Part shown: piece by piece, positions 1 through 6,382 of the stretch
How positions within the stretch are numbered: the stretch's first letter is position 1
Layout of the letters: each line of letters begins with the position of its first letter
Source: DAOUBP01 sp034432655
GTDB taxonomy: Bacteria > Chloroflexota > Anaerolineae > CG2-30-64-16
Length of the DNA stretch: 10,464 nt
Direction: 5' to 3'
Assembly: GCA_034432655.1 (NCBI GenBank)
Contig: DAOUBP010000136.1
Coordinates: forward strand, 1 to 10,464
Position numbers and translations under genes: made by a program
Notes under the pieces: generated by a model
Databases searched by the model: none
The model's input: only the letters and a program-made list of their open reading frames with translations
What the model was told of the DNA's origin: nothing

Positions 1-1
1 G

Positions 2-94
2 GCTCAACAGGACGGCTACAAACAGCTGCAGGTCGTCGTACTCCGGCGTGATCAACACGCGGCGGGTCGAGACCTCTTTCCTGGCACAGGCCAT
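2..94 (-). CDS. Partial unknown protein (N-terminal 31 residues only)
   Basis: An ATG at 94 opens a frame that runs off the left edge after 31 codons. It is the most upstream start possible, because an in-frame TAA lies four codons before it. The residues read MACARKEVSTRRVLITPEY and continue DDLQLFVAVLLS. Third codon positions are mostly G or C, as in the neighbouring real genes, which favours a true coding region. It begins 27 bp after the antitoxin stop on the same strand. I do not recognise the family and give no function; the fragment is too short to separate a mobile-element gene from an ordinary one. Confidence 0.4.
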   Translation of the reverse strand, partial: MACARKEVSTRRVLITPEYDDLQLFVAVLLS

Positions 95-120
95 GGCTGG
101 GGCTGTTTATCTACTATCGT

Positions 121-351
121 TCAAGCGTAGGCAAAAACATCGGCGCGCACCGACCTAATGGGGCGCGTCTCGCCGTGGACCATGCGGCGGACCCGCTCAG
201 TGGTGGCACGGCTGAAGGTTGTATCGCCGCAGCGCACGCACACGACTGCCGGGATGCCCTCCACCAGCACCGGTCTGCCATCAATCAGAAAGACTTCATT
301 CACGACCTCGGAGCGAGCTTCAGTGCTGCCGCATACTTGACAACGAAACAT
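121..351 (-). CDS. YgiT-type zinc-finger protein, probable antitoxin of a DUF4258 toxin
   Basis: This is a 76-aa protein with two CxxC pairs (C4/C7 and C38/C41), the spacing of the zinc-binding N-terminal domain of the MqsA/YgiT antitoxin family. In MqsA this domain binds the toxin and a separate C-terminal HTH binds DNA. Here the protein ends soon after the second zinc knuckle, with only about 30 basic residues following, so the HTH is missing, as in many short YgiT-type proteins paired with DUF4258 toxins. The start at 351 is supported by GGAGG five bases upstream, lying in the last codons of the toxin gene. Two bases separate the genes, so they are almost certainly cotranscribed and coupled. 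The antitoxin role is inferred from family and pairing. Confidence 0.8.
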   Translation of the reverse strand: MFRCQVCGSTEARSEVVNEVFLIDGRPVLVEGIPAVVCVRCGDTTFSRATTERVRRMVHGETRPIRSVRADVFAYA

Positions 352-353
352 AT

Positions 354-662
354 TTACCTCCGTTCACTGTAATTATACCATTCGTCCGGGTCGGGCTCAT
401 AAAGCGTGATGATGCGGACGAGATCCGCGTCGGCGCGCGAGACTTGCAGGTGCAAAGGACGGCCCTCGTCAGTGAAGCCAAGGAGCAGGCAGCTCGGCGT
501 GTATTTGTCGTTAGCGTAGTCCTCGATCATCCTCGCCCGGCGCGCTGCCTGACGGATCTCGGCTTCGCTGATATTGCGTTCGATGGCGCGACGAAACGCA
601 TGTCGGCTGAACTCGAACTGCCCGGCCGCAAGCTGATCACGGATTTCCGCCAACGTTTTCAT
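354..662 (-). CDS. DUF4258 domain protein, probable RelE/MqsR-fold toxin
   Basis: This 102-aa protein has the DUF4258 pattern in order: a FSRHAFRRAIERNIS segment (about 18-32), an acidic IEDY strand and PSCLLLGF strand (46-63), RPLHLQVS (68-75), and IITLYEPDPDEW near the end (84-95). DUF4258 proteins are small RelE-superfamily-like proteins commonly found beside YgiT zinc-finger antitoxins, where they are assigned as toxins, presumably ribonucleases. That activity is not shown by this sequence. The order is toxin first and antitoxin second, as in mqsRA. The ATG at 662 follows a GGGAG three bases upstream and lies 13 bp after the TAG that ends the regulator fragment at 676, so the pair abuts a gene scar. 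Confidence 0.78.
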   Translation of the reverse strand: MKTLAEIRDQLAAGQFEFSRHAFRRAIERNISEAEIRQAARRARMIEDYANDKYTPSCLLLGFTDEGRPLHLQVSRADADLVRIITLYEPDPDEWYNYSERR

Positions 663-675
663 GTGCTCCCGCCAG

Positions 676-855
676 CTATTGTTGCACCAACGCGGCGCGG
701 TTCGCCAGCCCCAGCTTCTCCATCGCTCGCGCGCGATATGTCTCCACGGTCTTGACGCTCAGCCCGGGCCGGTCGGCGATCTCCTGGTTGGCCTGCTCGC
801 GCGCCACCTGCTTGATGACCTCGGCCTCCCGTTCGCTGAGCGGCTCCGCCGGTTC
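676..855 (-). pseudogene. Doubly truncated LuxR/NarL-type HTH fragment of a response regulator
   Basis: Translated on the minus strand, this stretch reads LSEREAEVIKQVAREQANQE and onward to NRAALVQQ-stop. It is the C-terminal HTH of a NarL-family regulator with no receiver domain and no in-frame start. Bases 684-852 align without gaps to 3909-4077 of the intact regulator; I count 14 mismatches in 169 (about 92%). The copy is cut at both ends. It begins just before LSERE, directly behind two stop codons (TAG TGA) that close the restriction gene in the same frame. It also loses the last residues after LVR, ending in LVQQ-TAG. Changes include G171E, H172Q, T173A (HTN to QAN) and a leucine-to-proline change at the position of L182 in the intact regulator, which should damage the HTH. 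I treat it as a non-functional remnant of a paralogue or duplicated gene. Confidence 0.85.
684..852 (-). repeat. Direct repeat copy 1 (HTH segment), flanking the restriction-modification cassette
   Basis: This is the left copy of a 169-bp direct repeat, about 92% identical to 3909-4077 and in the same orientation. Homology stops sharply on both sides. The two copies bracket the methyltransferase and endonuclease genes. Confidence 0.88.
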
Positions 856-861
856 ACTTCA

Positions 862-1752
862 CTACATTGTCTCGTCGCCCCTTGCCGAGCGTGAGAAGTG
901 TACACCGAGCCGGGCGCGCAACCGGGCATTGAGCCCACGTACGAACTGCTCTTTGCTGGGAAGCCCTGGATTCGTACGCATGGCCTGATACATCTCATCA
1001 ACGGTGATCGAAACAAATCGGCGCAGATTCAAGTCGAATCGTTCGTCTACACCGTTGGCGGGTTCCAGTGCATACAAGGCAAATCGCGACGCGGCTTCTG
1101 GCTCGAAGCCGTCAGGGCGTACACCGTACCGCCTGACCAGATTGGTGTAGATGTATTCTTCAACAACCCAATAGCACTTCACGTCCCACGCTTCGTAGAC
1201 GATCCCCTTGTTGAGCAATTGCGTGACGAAACGCTTGATCGTGTCATAGGTGTTCATCCCGAAACGGTAGGTCTGGCGATGGATGTCTTGACCCGCCACA
1301 AAGTCCCGGAGACCCTGAACGATGGCGCCTGTGCCGGTCGTTGAATCGGTTTGAAACTCGATCGCCACGAAATCGGTGACCTCAGGATGCAACGGAGCAT
1401 GCTGAACAAGGACGTAGTCTATCGTGCCGATGCGGGGAAGCCCCACCTCTGGAAAGGCAACCACATTGTTGATGTCCCCGAAGTAGTGACGCGCCAGATC
1501 TTCCAGGACTTTTGACGTGTCCGGAAGCGAGCCGCGTTGCTCGAAGCGTCGCGGGCATACGGCGCATACGTGGCCATGATAGCTCACAGAGCACACACCG
1601 AATGGAAAGTCCAGGAGTCGGCTTTGCTTAGCGCAGCGACTGTTCGTGAAAGGACACCAGTGGCGTTGCCGTGCCTTCTCCGCCTCATCAGACCGATTGG
1701 TGATCGGGAAACCGAAGACTTCCGCCAGATAGCTGCCCGTATCGGTGGTCAT
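862..1752 (-). CDS. NotI-family-like type II restriction endonuclease
   Basis: This is a 296-aa protein. The N-terminal third holds a cysteine cluster (C33, C40, C54, C63, C66), and the middle has a D112 (GTIDYVL) ... E132-F-Q134 (VAIEFQT) arrangement. The latter resembles a PD-(D/E)xK nuclease core with Gln replacing the usual Lys. A Cys4 metal site ahead of such a core is the hallmark I know from NotI and its relatives, so I assign this family; specificity cannot be read from the sequence. The start at 1752 overlaps the methyltransferase stop as ATGA, with AGGGGGTGA just upstream, which indicates translational coupling. The frame stays open upstream to 2130, but that part is antisense-free overlap with the methyltransferase and is rejected. 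GC is visibly lower than in the flanking genes (50-58% in counted lines), consistent with horizontal acquisition. The stop at 862 is followed in frame by TGA and the regulator fragment. Confidence 0.8.
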   Translation of the reverse strand: MTTDTGSYLAEVFGFPITNRSDEAEKARQRHWCPFTNSRCAKQSRLLDFPFGVCSVSYHGHVCAVCPRRFEQRGSLPDTSKVLEDLARHYFGDINNVVAFPEVGLPRIGTIDYVLVQHAPLHPEVTDFVAIEFQTDSTTGTGAIVQGLRDFVAGQDIHRQTYRFGMNTYDTIKRFVTQLLNKGIVYEAWDVKCYWVVEEYIYTNLVRRYGVRPDGFEPEAASRFALYALEPANGVDERFDLNLRRFVSITVDEMYQAMRTNPGLPSKEQFVRGLNARLRARLGVHFSRSARGDETM

Positions 1753-3812
1753 TTCACCCCCTGGATCAAAGCCTGCCACGTCGCGCGAATTTCCGCGGGA
1801 GATAGCTCGCTGGCGAGGAGCCAGCCGAGCGCGGCGCCGCACTGCCGACAGAACGTTTCGCTGTCGCTCGTATCTATGCCGGTCATCGGCAGCCATTTGT
1901 CGGCCTGCGCCGCGCCATCCAGCGCCAGCACCAGGATCGTATCGTGCTTGATCGCGCGCAGATTGCGGATGTGCACCGAGATCGGGTTCTCGGAGAACAC
2001 CACGTAGGCATTCGTCAGTCGGAAGCCGGCCGTCTTGAGCGCGATGGTCAGCTCGGCCCAGGCGTTGGGATCCCAGTTGTGGAAGGTGAAGACCATCCGA
2101 CCCGTCTCGCGCTTGAGCACCCGGCCGCACTCCCGGAAGATGTCGGCGATCACCGTCATAAAGGGAGTGTCTTCGCTGGTGGCCTTAGCTGCCACCGCGC
2201 TGCGCGACACGTCGTAGGCCCAGTCCAGCTCATCCGGCAACAGGCGCGCCAGCCAGACGCGGAAGAACGCCGCCAGGTCGCTGTACTGAACGCTGTCGTA
2301 GTAGGGCGGATCGGTGACGACGAAATCCACGCTGTGATCCTCGATCGGCAGAGCGCGCGAATCGCCATGGATCAGCCAAAACGATTGCGGCGTCTTCAAA
2401 GCGCTCTGCGCGTGGACTTCGATGCCGCCGTCGTATTCTCCGGCGATCCGTACCGTCTGTACGGTCCCGTCTGGCCCGATCCGTCGCTCGATGGGCGCCA
2501 TGGCCCAGTTGCGGCCGCGCTCGATGCGGTCGCTGAACAGTTGTTGCAGGTTGCCCGACGATTTCTGCGGATTGACCGGGTTGTTTTCCAGCGCCGTGTA
2601 CGGGAATGAATAGGCGTGGAGGGCAAAGACGTGGCGGATCGCGCCGGCGCGATTCACCGCCCAGCCCTTATAACCGCACAAGAGGGAATTGAACTCCAGC
2701 GATGTCGAGACCAGCAGCCCCAGATTCAACTTGACAGCGCCCGCAAAGATCTGAAGCTGGCGGATGGCGTGATGGAGATAGAGCAACTGGCGTGACGAAA
2801 AAACGTCGAGATAGGAGCGGATGTTGCGGGCCAGCAGATCATCTGACTTGGGACCGCCCTTGACGGCAAAGTCTTCCGCCGGGCCGAAGTCGAGGCGTTC
2901 GCGCAGATCGTCCGCCTCCCGAATCCGCGCCAGATCCGCCGCCGAAGGCGGCCGCAGAAACAGGCCATGTTCCGGACACATGCCGACGATGGCAATGGGC
3001 ACATAGCGGCGGTAGTACGGTTCATCCAGGAGCTCGCGGTATTTTTGCCCGCAGACGGAGCACGATACATCGGTCTTCGTCAACAGGCGGCGGTCGGTCG
3101 GCAGCGCGGGCAGCTCGTGGGCGCCATCGCCGATGGCCCAGGTCTCAGGGTTGATGCGGATGGTGCGGCTCGCTTCGTGACGCAACTCGTACTGATCAAT
3201 CTGCACGATCTCGCCGCATGCGCAGCGTTTGCGCAAGCCATACATGATGTATTGGAAATCAACCGGATTGGCGCAATAGGGGCACTCCGTCTGGAAGCAG
3301 GGGCCGATCTCCTTGCGCAAGGCGATGAAGAAGCTGTCGAAGGCAGCTCGCAACTCGCTGAGCGCGACGCGCGTGAGGGAGGCGCGCACCTGCGCAACCG
3401 GGATCGGATCTATGTCCGCACCGATCACGCTGGCGCCCAGGCGGATCGCCTCGTGCAGCGTGGTCCCGCCGCCCATCATCGGATCGAGGACGACCTTGCC
3501 TTCCAGTCCGCCCGGCGCGTAATAGTCGCGGCGTTCGACGTCCGGCACGAACTGCTTCAAAATGGTGCGGAAAGTCGTGCCACAACGCCGCGCCCACCAC
3601 TTGTGCAGGTAGGTGTTCGGCCGGAAAAGGTGTTTGTTGAAGGTTTCCAGTTGCGAAAGGCGACTAGCAAATTCCTCCGGGAACGATTCATCAATGGACA
3701 GGCTACAGTCCGGATTCGGCGCGCGCAGCAATTCGTCGAAGGACAGTTGCCTGGCCTCACCGATACAGGCTTCTGAAATATCTGGCCGGACAAGGATCAT
3801 GGGTTGATTCAT
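1749..3812 (-). CDS. DNA methyltransferase (amino-MTase, m4C or m6A) with internal zinc-ribbon insertion
   Basis: This is a 687-aa SAM-dependent DNA amino-methyltransferase and presumably protects host DNA from the coupled endonuclease. Near the N-terminus it has HKWWARR (about 70-76), then motif I VVLDPMMGGGTT (107-118) followed by GADIDP. Catalytic motif IV TDPPYYDSVQYSD lies far away at 500-512. The roughly 380-residue interval carries cysteine pairs (CPYC 177/180, CAC 197/199, CSVC 251/254, C279) that look like zinc ribbons, and another CxxC sits near the C-terminus (C655/C658). The DPPY motif fits N6-adenine or N4-cytosine modification, and I cannot choose between them. The HKWWARR-to-motif I layout recalls DUF1156-type methyltransferases. 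The start at 3812 lies 9 bp after a -10 box, so the transcript is likely leaderless; no ribosome-binding site is visible. It ends in an ATGA overlap with the nuclease. Confidence 0.85.
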   Translation of the reverse strand: MNQPMILVRPDISEACIGEARQLSFDELLRAPNPDCSLSIDESFPEEFASRLSQLETFNKHLFRPNTYLHKWWARRCGTTFRTILKQFVPDVERRDYYAPGGLEGKVVLDPMMGGGTTLHEAIRLGASVIGADIDPIPVAQVRASLTRVALSELRAAFDSFFIALRKEIGPCFQTECPYCANPVDFQYIMYGLRKRCACGEIVQIDQYELRHEASRTIRINPETWAIGDGAHELPALPTDRRLLTKTDVSCSVCGQKYRELLDEPYYRRYVPIAIVGMCPEHGLFLRPPSAADLARIREADDLRERLDFGPAEDFAVKGGPKSDDLLARNIRSYLDVFSSRQLLYLHHAIRQLQIFAGAVKLNLGLLVSTSLEFNSLLCGYKGWAVNRAGAIRHVFALHAYSFPYTALENNPVNPQKSSGNLQQLFSDRIERGRNWAMAPIERRIGPDGTVQTVRIAGEYDGGIEVHAQSALKTPQSFWLIHGDSRALPIEDHSVDFVVTDPPYYDSVQYSDLAAFFRVWLARLLPDELDWAYDVSRSAVAAKATSEDTPFMTVIADIFRECGRVLKRETGRMVFTFHNWDPNAWAELTIALKTAGFRLTNAYVVFSENPISVHIRNLRAIKHDTILVLALDGAAQADKWLPMTGIDTSDSETFCRQCGAALGWLLASELSPAEIRATWQALIQGVK

Positions 3813-3821
3813 TGTATCAGC

Positions 3822-3850
3822 AGTATATCCGATCAGGCGCGTCTTGCCAA
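3822..3850 (-). promoter_or_regulatory. Sigma70-type promoter of the restriction-modification operon, likely leaderless
   Basis: On the minus strand there is TTGGCA at 3850-3845, a 17-bp spacer, then TATACT at 3827-3822. These are close matches to the consensus with ideal spacing. Only nine bases separate the -10 box from the methyltransferase ATG at 3812, so transcription should begin at or within about three bases of the start codon. No Shine-Dalgarno sequence is present in the gap. Confidence 0.72.
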
Positions 3851-3873
3851 CCCGATGCGTCCCAGCGCTCGCC

Positions 3874-4536
3874 TCACTCCCCCAACCACCCCTTCTCGAC
3901 CGCGTACCGCACCAGCGCGGCCCGGTTCGCCAGCCCCAGCTTCTCCATCGCTCGCGCGCGATACGTCTCCACAGTCTTGACGCTCAGCCCCAGCCGGTCG
4001 GCGATCTCCTGGTTGGTGTGCCCGCGCGCCACCTGCTTGATGACTTCGGCCTCCCGTTCGCTGAGCGCGTCTTCCGGCCGCGCGGGGCCCGCGCCGGCCG
4101 CCTCGCGGCCGCGGCCCACCAGGTCGTCCAGCAGGGCGCGCGTCATGGCCGGGTGGATGTACACCTCCCCGCGCATCACCGCCCGGATCGCCAGCAGCAG
4201 CTCCTGGTCGGCCGCTTGCTTGAGGACGTAGCCGGCCGCGCCCCCCTTCAGGCACTGGCGCAGGTACTCGTCGTCCGCGTGCATGGTGAGCACCAGGATG
4301 CGCGCCTGCGGCGCCTTGCGGCGGATCTCCGGCAGCGCGGCTAGGCCGCCCAGCCGCGGCATGGAGAGATCGAGCAGCACCAGGTCGGGCTGCAGCCGCT
4401 CGGCCTGGGCCAGCAGCTCCACCCCATCGCCGGCTTCGCCCACGCACGTCATATCGGCCTGCGCTTCGATCAGCAGCCGCAGCCCCGCGCGCAGCACGGC
4501 ATGGTCATCGGCGAGAAGGATACGGGTTTGGGTCAT
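3874..4536 (-). CDS. NarL/LuxR-family response regulator
   Basis: This is a 220-aa two-domain regulator. The receiver (about 5-120) has the acidic pair D10/D11, phospho-acceptor D56 in LVLLDLSMP, T84 and K106. The LuxR-type HTH (about 155-220) has the signature LSEREAEVIKQVARGHTNQE followed by IADRLGLSVKTVETYRARAM. It should be phosphorylated by the kinase encoded just upstream and then bind DNA as a dimer; targets are unknown. I chose the ATG at 4536 because MTQTRILLADDH is the expected receiver N-terminus. The frame stays open to 4701, but that part is translated tandem repeat and overlaps the kinase gene. No strong ribosome-binding site is visible. A 130-bp repeat-filled gap separates it from the kinase gene. 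Its HTH segment is duplicated at 684-852. Confidence 0.93.
   Translation of the reverse strand: MTQTRILLADDHAVLRAGLRLLIEAQADMTCVGEAGDGVELLAQAERLQPDLVLLDLSMPRLGGLAALPEIRRKAPQARILVLTMHADDEYLRQCLKGGAAGYVLKQAADQELLLAIRAVMRGEVYIHPAMTRALLDDLVGRGREAAGAGPARPEDALSEREAEVIKQVARGHTNQEIADRLGLSVKTVETYRARAMEKLGLANRAALVRYAVEKGWLGE
3909..4077 (-). repeat. Direct repeat copy 2 (HTH segment inside the intact regulator)
   Basis: This is the right copy of the 169-bp direct repeat, lying inside the response regulator HTH. It aligns without gaps to 684-852 with 14 mismatches by my count. Confidence 0.88.
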
Positions 4537-4548
4537 GGGAAACTCGAT

Positions 4549-4590
4549 ACTGCGTATTCCGTACTGCGTACTGCGTATTCCGTACTGCGT
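4549..4590. repeat. Two 21-bp tandem repeats between kinase and regulator genes
   Basis: A 21-bp unit beginning ACTGCGTATTCCGT (plus strand) occurs at 4549-4569 and again at 4570-4590, with a degenerate continuation to about 4600. It fills the space directly upstream of the response regulator start. Repeats of this kind are usually intergenic; no function can be read from the sequence. Confidence 0.85.
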
Positions 4591-4604
4591 AGTCCGTGTC
4601 CGCC

Positions 4605-4676
4605 ATTCGTTGATTCGCTGATTCGTTGATTCGCTGATTCGCTGATTCGCCCATTCGCCGATTCGCTCATTCGCTG
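4605..4676. repeat. Nine 8-bp tandem units (consensus ATTCGCTG) over the kinase 3' end
   Basis: Nine consecutive octamers run from 4605 to 4676. The plus-strand consensus is ATTCGCTG, with variants ATTCGTTG, ATTCGCCC, ATTCGCCG and ATTCGCTC. The kinase stop codon (4667-4669) and its last two sense codons lie inside the array. The period and copy number match those of the array at 6311-6382, although the units differ. Confidence 0.92.
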
Positions 4677-6103
4677 ATCCGCACATACACCGTCGTGCCA
4701 CACCCCGTCTGCGATTCGATCGTCAGCGTGCCGCCGATCAGCTCGGCGCGCTCGCGCATGCCGTAGAGGCCCAGGCGGTTCTCGGCCGCGCCGGAGCGGA
4801 GCACCCGTTCGGCATCGAAGCCGCAGCCGTTGTCCTCGATGATGGCCGTGAGCTGGCCGTCGCGGCGCTCCAGTAGCACGCTGACGTGGGTGGCGTTGGC
4901 GTATTTGGCGACGTTGGTCAGCGCCTCCTGCACGATGCGGTAGAGGGCGGTCTCCACCTCGGGCGCCAGCCGGCGGTCCTCCAGGCCCACGATCTGGACA
5001 TCCACCGGGATCTTGAAGCGCGCGGCGTACTCGGCCGCGTAGCGCCGCAGCGCGGCTGCCAGCCCCAGGTCGTCGAGCACCGAGGGGCGCAGCTCTAGCG
5101 CCAGCCGGCGCACGTTCTCCAGCGTGGCCGACGCCACCGCGCGCAGGTCGGCCAGCCGGGCGTGCAGCTCGCCGTCCGACGGCGCCTCCTCGACGTTGCG
5201 CAGGCCCACCATCAGCGAGGCGAGCGCCTGGCCGGTCTCGTCGTGCAGCTCACGGGCGATGCGCTTGCGCTCCTCCTCCTGGGCCGCGATGATCTGGCGC
5301 AGGTAGAAGGCGCGCATCTGCTCGCGCTCCTGGCGCTCGGCGTCCGCGCGGGCCAGGTCGGCGGTCATCACGTTGAACGCGTCGGCCAGGTCGCCCAGCT
5401 CGTCGTCGGCCCAGCGGCGCACGCGCGGGCTGTAGTCCCCGCGGCGCACGGCCTCGGTGGCCTCCACCAGCTGGCGCACGGGCCGGGTGAGCAGCCAGGT
5501 GAGGAAGATGGCGGCCAGGATGCCCACCAGCGACACGCCGGCCGTGGTCAACAGCAGCCGGGTCGTGATCGCGGCGATGGTCTGGCGCATCCGCTGCTCC
5601 GAGAGGCCAACGCGCGCGGTGCCGGCCCGGCCCTCGAAGATGGGCACGGCCGTGTCCCAGACGACCCCCTCTTCGGTCTGGATCGCTACGGTGCGATGGT
5701 GCGCATCGGCGGCGACGCGATTGGCCTCGATCAGGCCGGCCGGGAAGCCGCCGCTGAAGGTATGGGCTGCCACGCGGCCCTCACGGTCGAGGATGAAGGC
5801 ATAGCGCACGTCGGGGTTGTTGAGCCGCGTCTCGCGCAACAGCCGCAGGATGCTGTAGAGATCGTTGATCAGCAGCGGATCCGTGGCGCGCGCGGCCAGA
5901 TCGCGGCCCAGGCTCACCGACTCTTCCTGCAGCTGGGTCAGCAGCGTGCGGGTCAGGGTGGCGCGCACCTGCAGCGTGACTCCCGCACCCAGCAGCAGCA
6001 CCAGCGCCAGCACCATGCCCAGGATCTTCACGCGCAGGCTGACCGCGCTGACGAGCGTCCAGGCGCGGGCGAGCAGAGCGGCTACGGCACGTCGCAAGGC
6101 CAT
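4667..6103 (-). CDS. Membrane sensor histidine kinase, DegS/NarX type (HAMP, HisKA_3, HATPase_c)
   Basis: This is a 478-aa inner-membrane kinase. It has a first transmembrane helix (about 26-46), an extracytoplasmic sensor domain of about 135 residues (47-182) without cysteines, a second helix (about 183-205), a HAMP domain (206-258), and a coiled linker. A HisKA_3 dimerisation domain follows, with phospho-acceptor H287 in ARELHDETGQALASL. The ATPase domain has an N-box (EALTNVAKYA, N397), G1 (EDNGCGFD) and a final GLYGMRERAELIGG. This subfamily pairs with NarL-type regulators, and one follows immediately. The ATG at 6103 lies three bases after the stop of the 65-aa gene, so translation is probably coupled. 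Upstream of that small gene is a PhnD-like lipoprotein that may present ligand to the sensor domain. The last codons and the stop are embedded in an 8-bp tandem array. Confidence 0.94.
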   Translation of the reverse strand: MALRRAVAALLARAWTLVSAVSLRVKILGMVLALVLLLGAGVTLQVRATLTRTLLTQLQEESVSLGRDLAARATDPLLINDLYSILRLLRETRLNNPDVRYAFILDREGRVAAHTFSGGFPAGLIEANRVAADAHHRTVAIQTEEGVVWDTAVPIFEGRAGTARVGLSEQRMRQTIAAITTRLLLTTAGVSLVGILAAIFLTWLLTRPVRQLVEATEAVRRGDYSPRVRRWADDELGDLADAFNVMTADLARADAERQEREQMRAFYLRQIIAAQEEERKRIARELHDETGQALASLMVGLRNVEEAPSDGELHARLADLRAVASATLENVRRLALELRPSVLDDLGLAAALRRYAAEYAARFKIPVDVQIVGLEDRRLAPEVETALYRIVQEALTNVAKYANATHVSVLLERRDGQLTAIIEDNGCGFDAERVLRSGAAENRLGLYGMRERAELIGGTLTIESQTGCGTTVYVRISE

Positions 6104-6106
6104 GAG

Positions 6107-6304
6107 TCAATCCGCATCCACGGCCGCGGCCGGGACGTTCTCCCACTGCTTGAGCTTGAGCGCCAGGGCGCGGCGAAAGGCCAGGTAGAGCTGGCGCTTG
6201 TCCACCTCGACCCCGGGCAAGGTCTTGTCCACGGCTTCATCGAGCGCCGCGCGCATTTGCGGCGCCAGATGATCAAAAATGTCTATCGGCTTGATCCGAG
6301 CCAT
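6107..6304 (-). CDS. Small conserved-looking hypothetical protein (65 aa)
   Basis: The sequence begins MARIKPIDIFDHLAPQMRAA, is predicted mostly helical, and has mixed charges with no signal peptide, transmembrane segment or cysteine. I do not recognise the family. It is supported as real by a full AGGAGG (6315-6310) five bases before its ATG, by high GC at third codon positions, and by its position. It begins 53 bp after the lipoprotein gene and ends three bases before the histidine kinase start. Placement between a binding lipoprotein and a kinase suggests a cytoplasmic accessory of the sensor, but this is only inference. The ribosome-binding site is supplied by the last unit of the tandem array at 6311-6382. 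Confidence 0.75.
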   Translation of the reverse strand: MARIKPIDIFDHLAPQMRAALDEAVDKTLPGVEVDKRQLYLAFRRALALKLKQWENVPAAAVDAD

Positions 6305-6310
6305 AAACGC

Positions 6311-6382
6311 CTCCTCATCTCCTCATCACCTTGTCTCCCTGTCTCCCAGTCACCCTGTCACCTCGTCCCCGCCTCCCCGGTC
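6311..6382. repeat. Nine 8-bp tandem units over the lipoprotein gene 3' end
   Basis: Nine consecutive octamers run 6311-6382: CTCCTCAT twice, then CACCTTGT, CTCCCTGT, CTCCCAGT, CACCCTGT, CACCTCGT, CCCCGCCT and CCCCGGTC. The lipoprotein stop codon (6358-6360) and its last seven or so codons lie inside. The terminal unit contributes the ribosome-binding site of the 65-aa gene. Confidence 0.85.

Noticed and set aside
676..855. Functional stand-alone LuxR-type HTH regulator, or a readthrough fusion to the endonuclease
   Set aside because: There is no start codon in frame, two consecutive stops separate it from the endonuclease, the HTH carries a Leu-to-Pro change, and the C-terminus is cut.
1753..2130. 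N-terminal extension of the restriction endonuclease frame upstream of 1752
   Set aside because: It overlaps the methyltransferase gene out of frame and has Gly/Arg/Ala-rich low-complexity translation. The ATG at 1752 has a ribosome-binding site and ATGA overlap with the methyltransferase stop.
3813..3873. Rho-independent terminator between the regulator and the restriction operon
   Set aside because: No stable stem with a T-run is visible. The gap is mostly the methyltransferase promoter.
4549..4676. CRISPR array
   Set aside because: Units are 8 and 21 bp in direct tandem with no spacers and no cas genes nearby.
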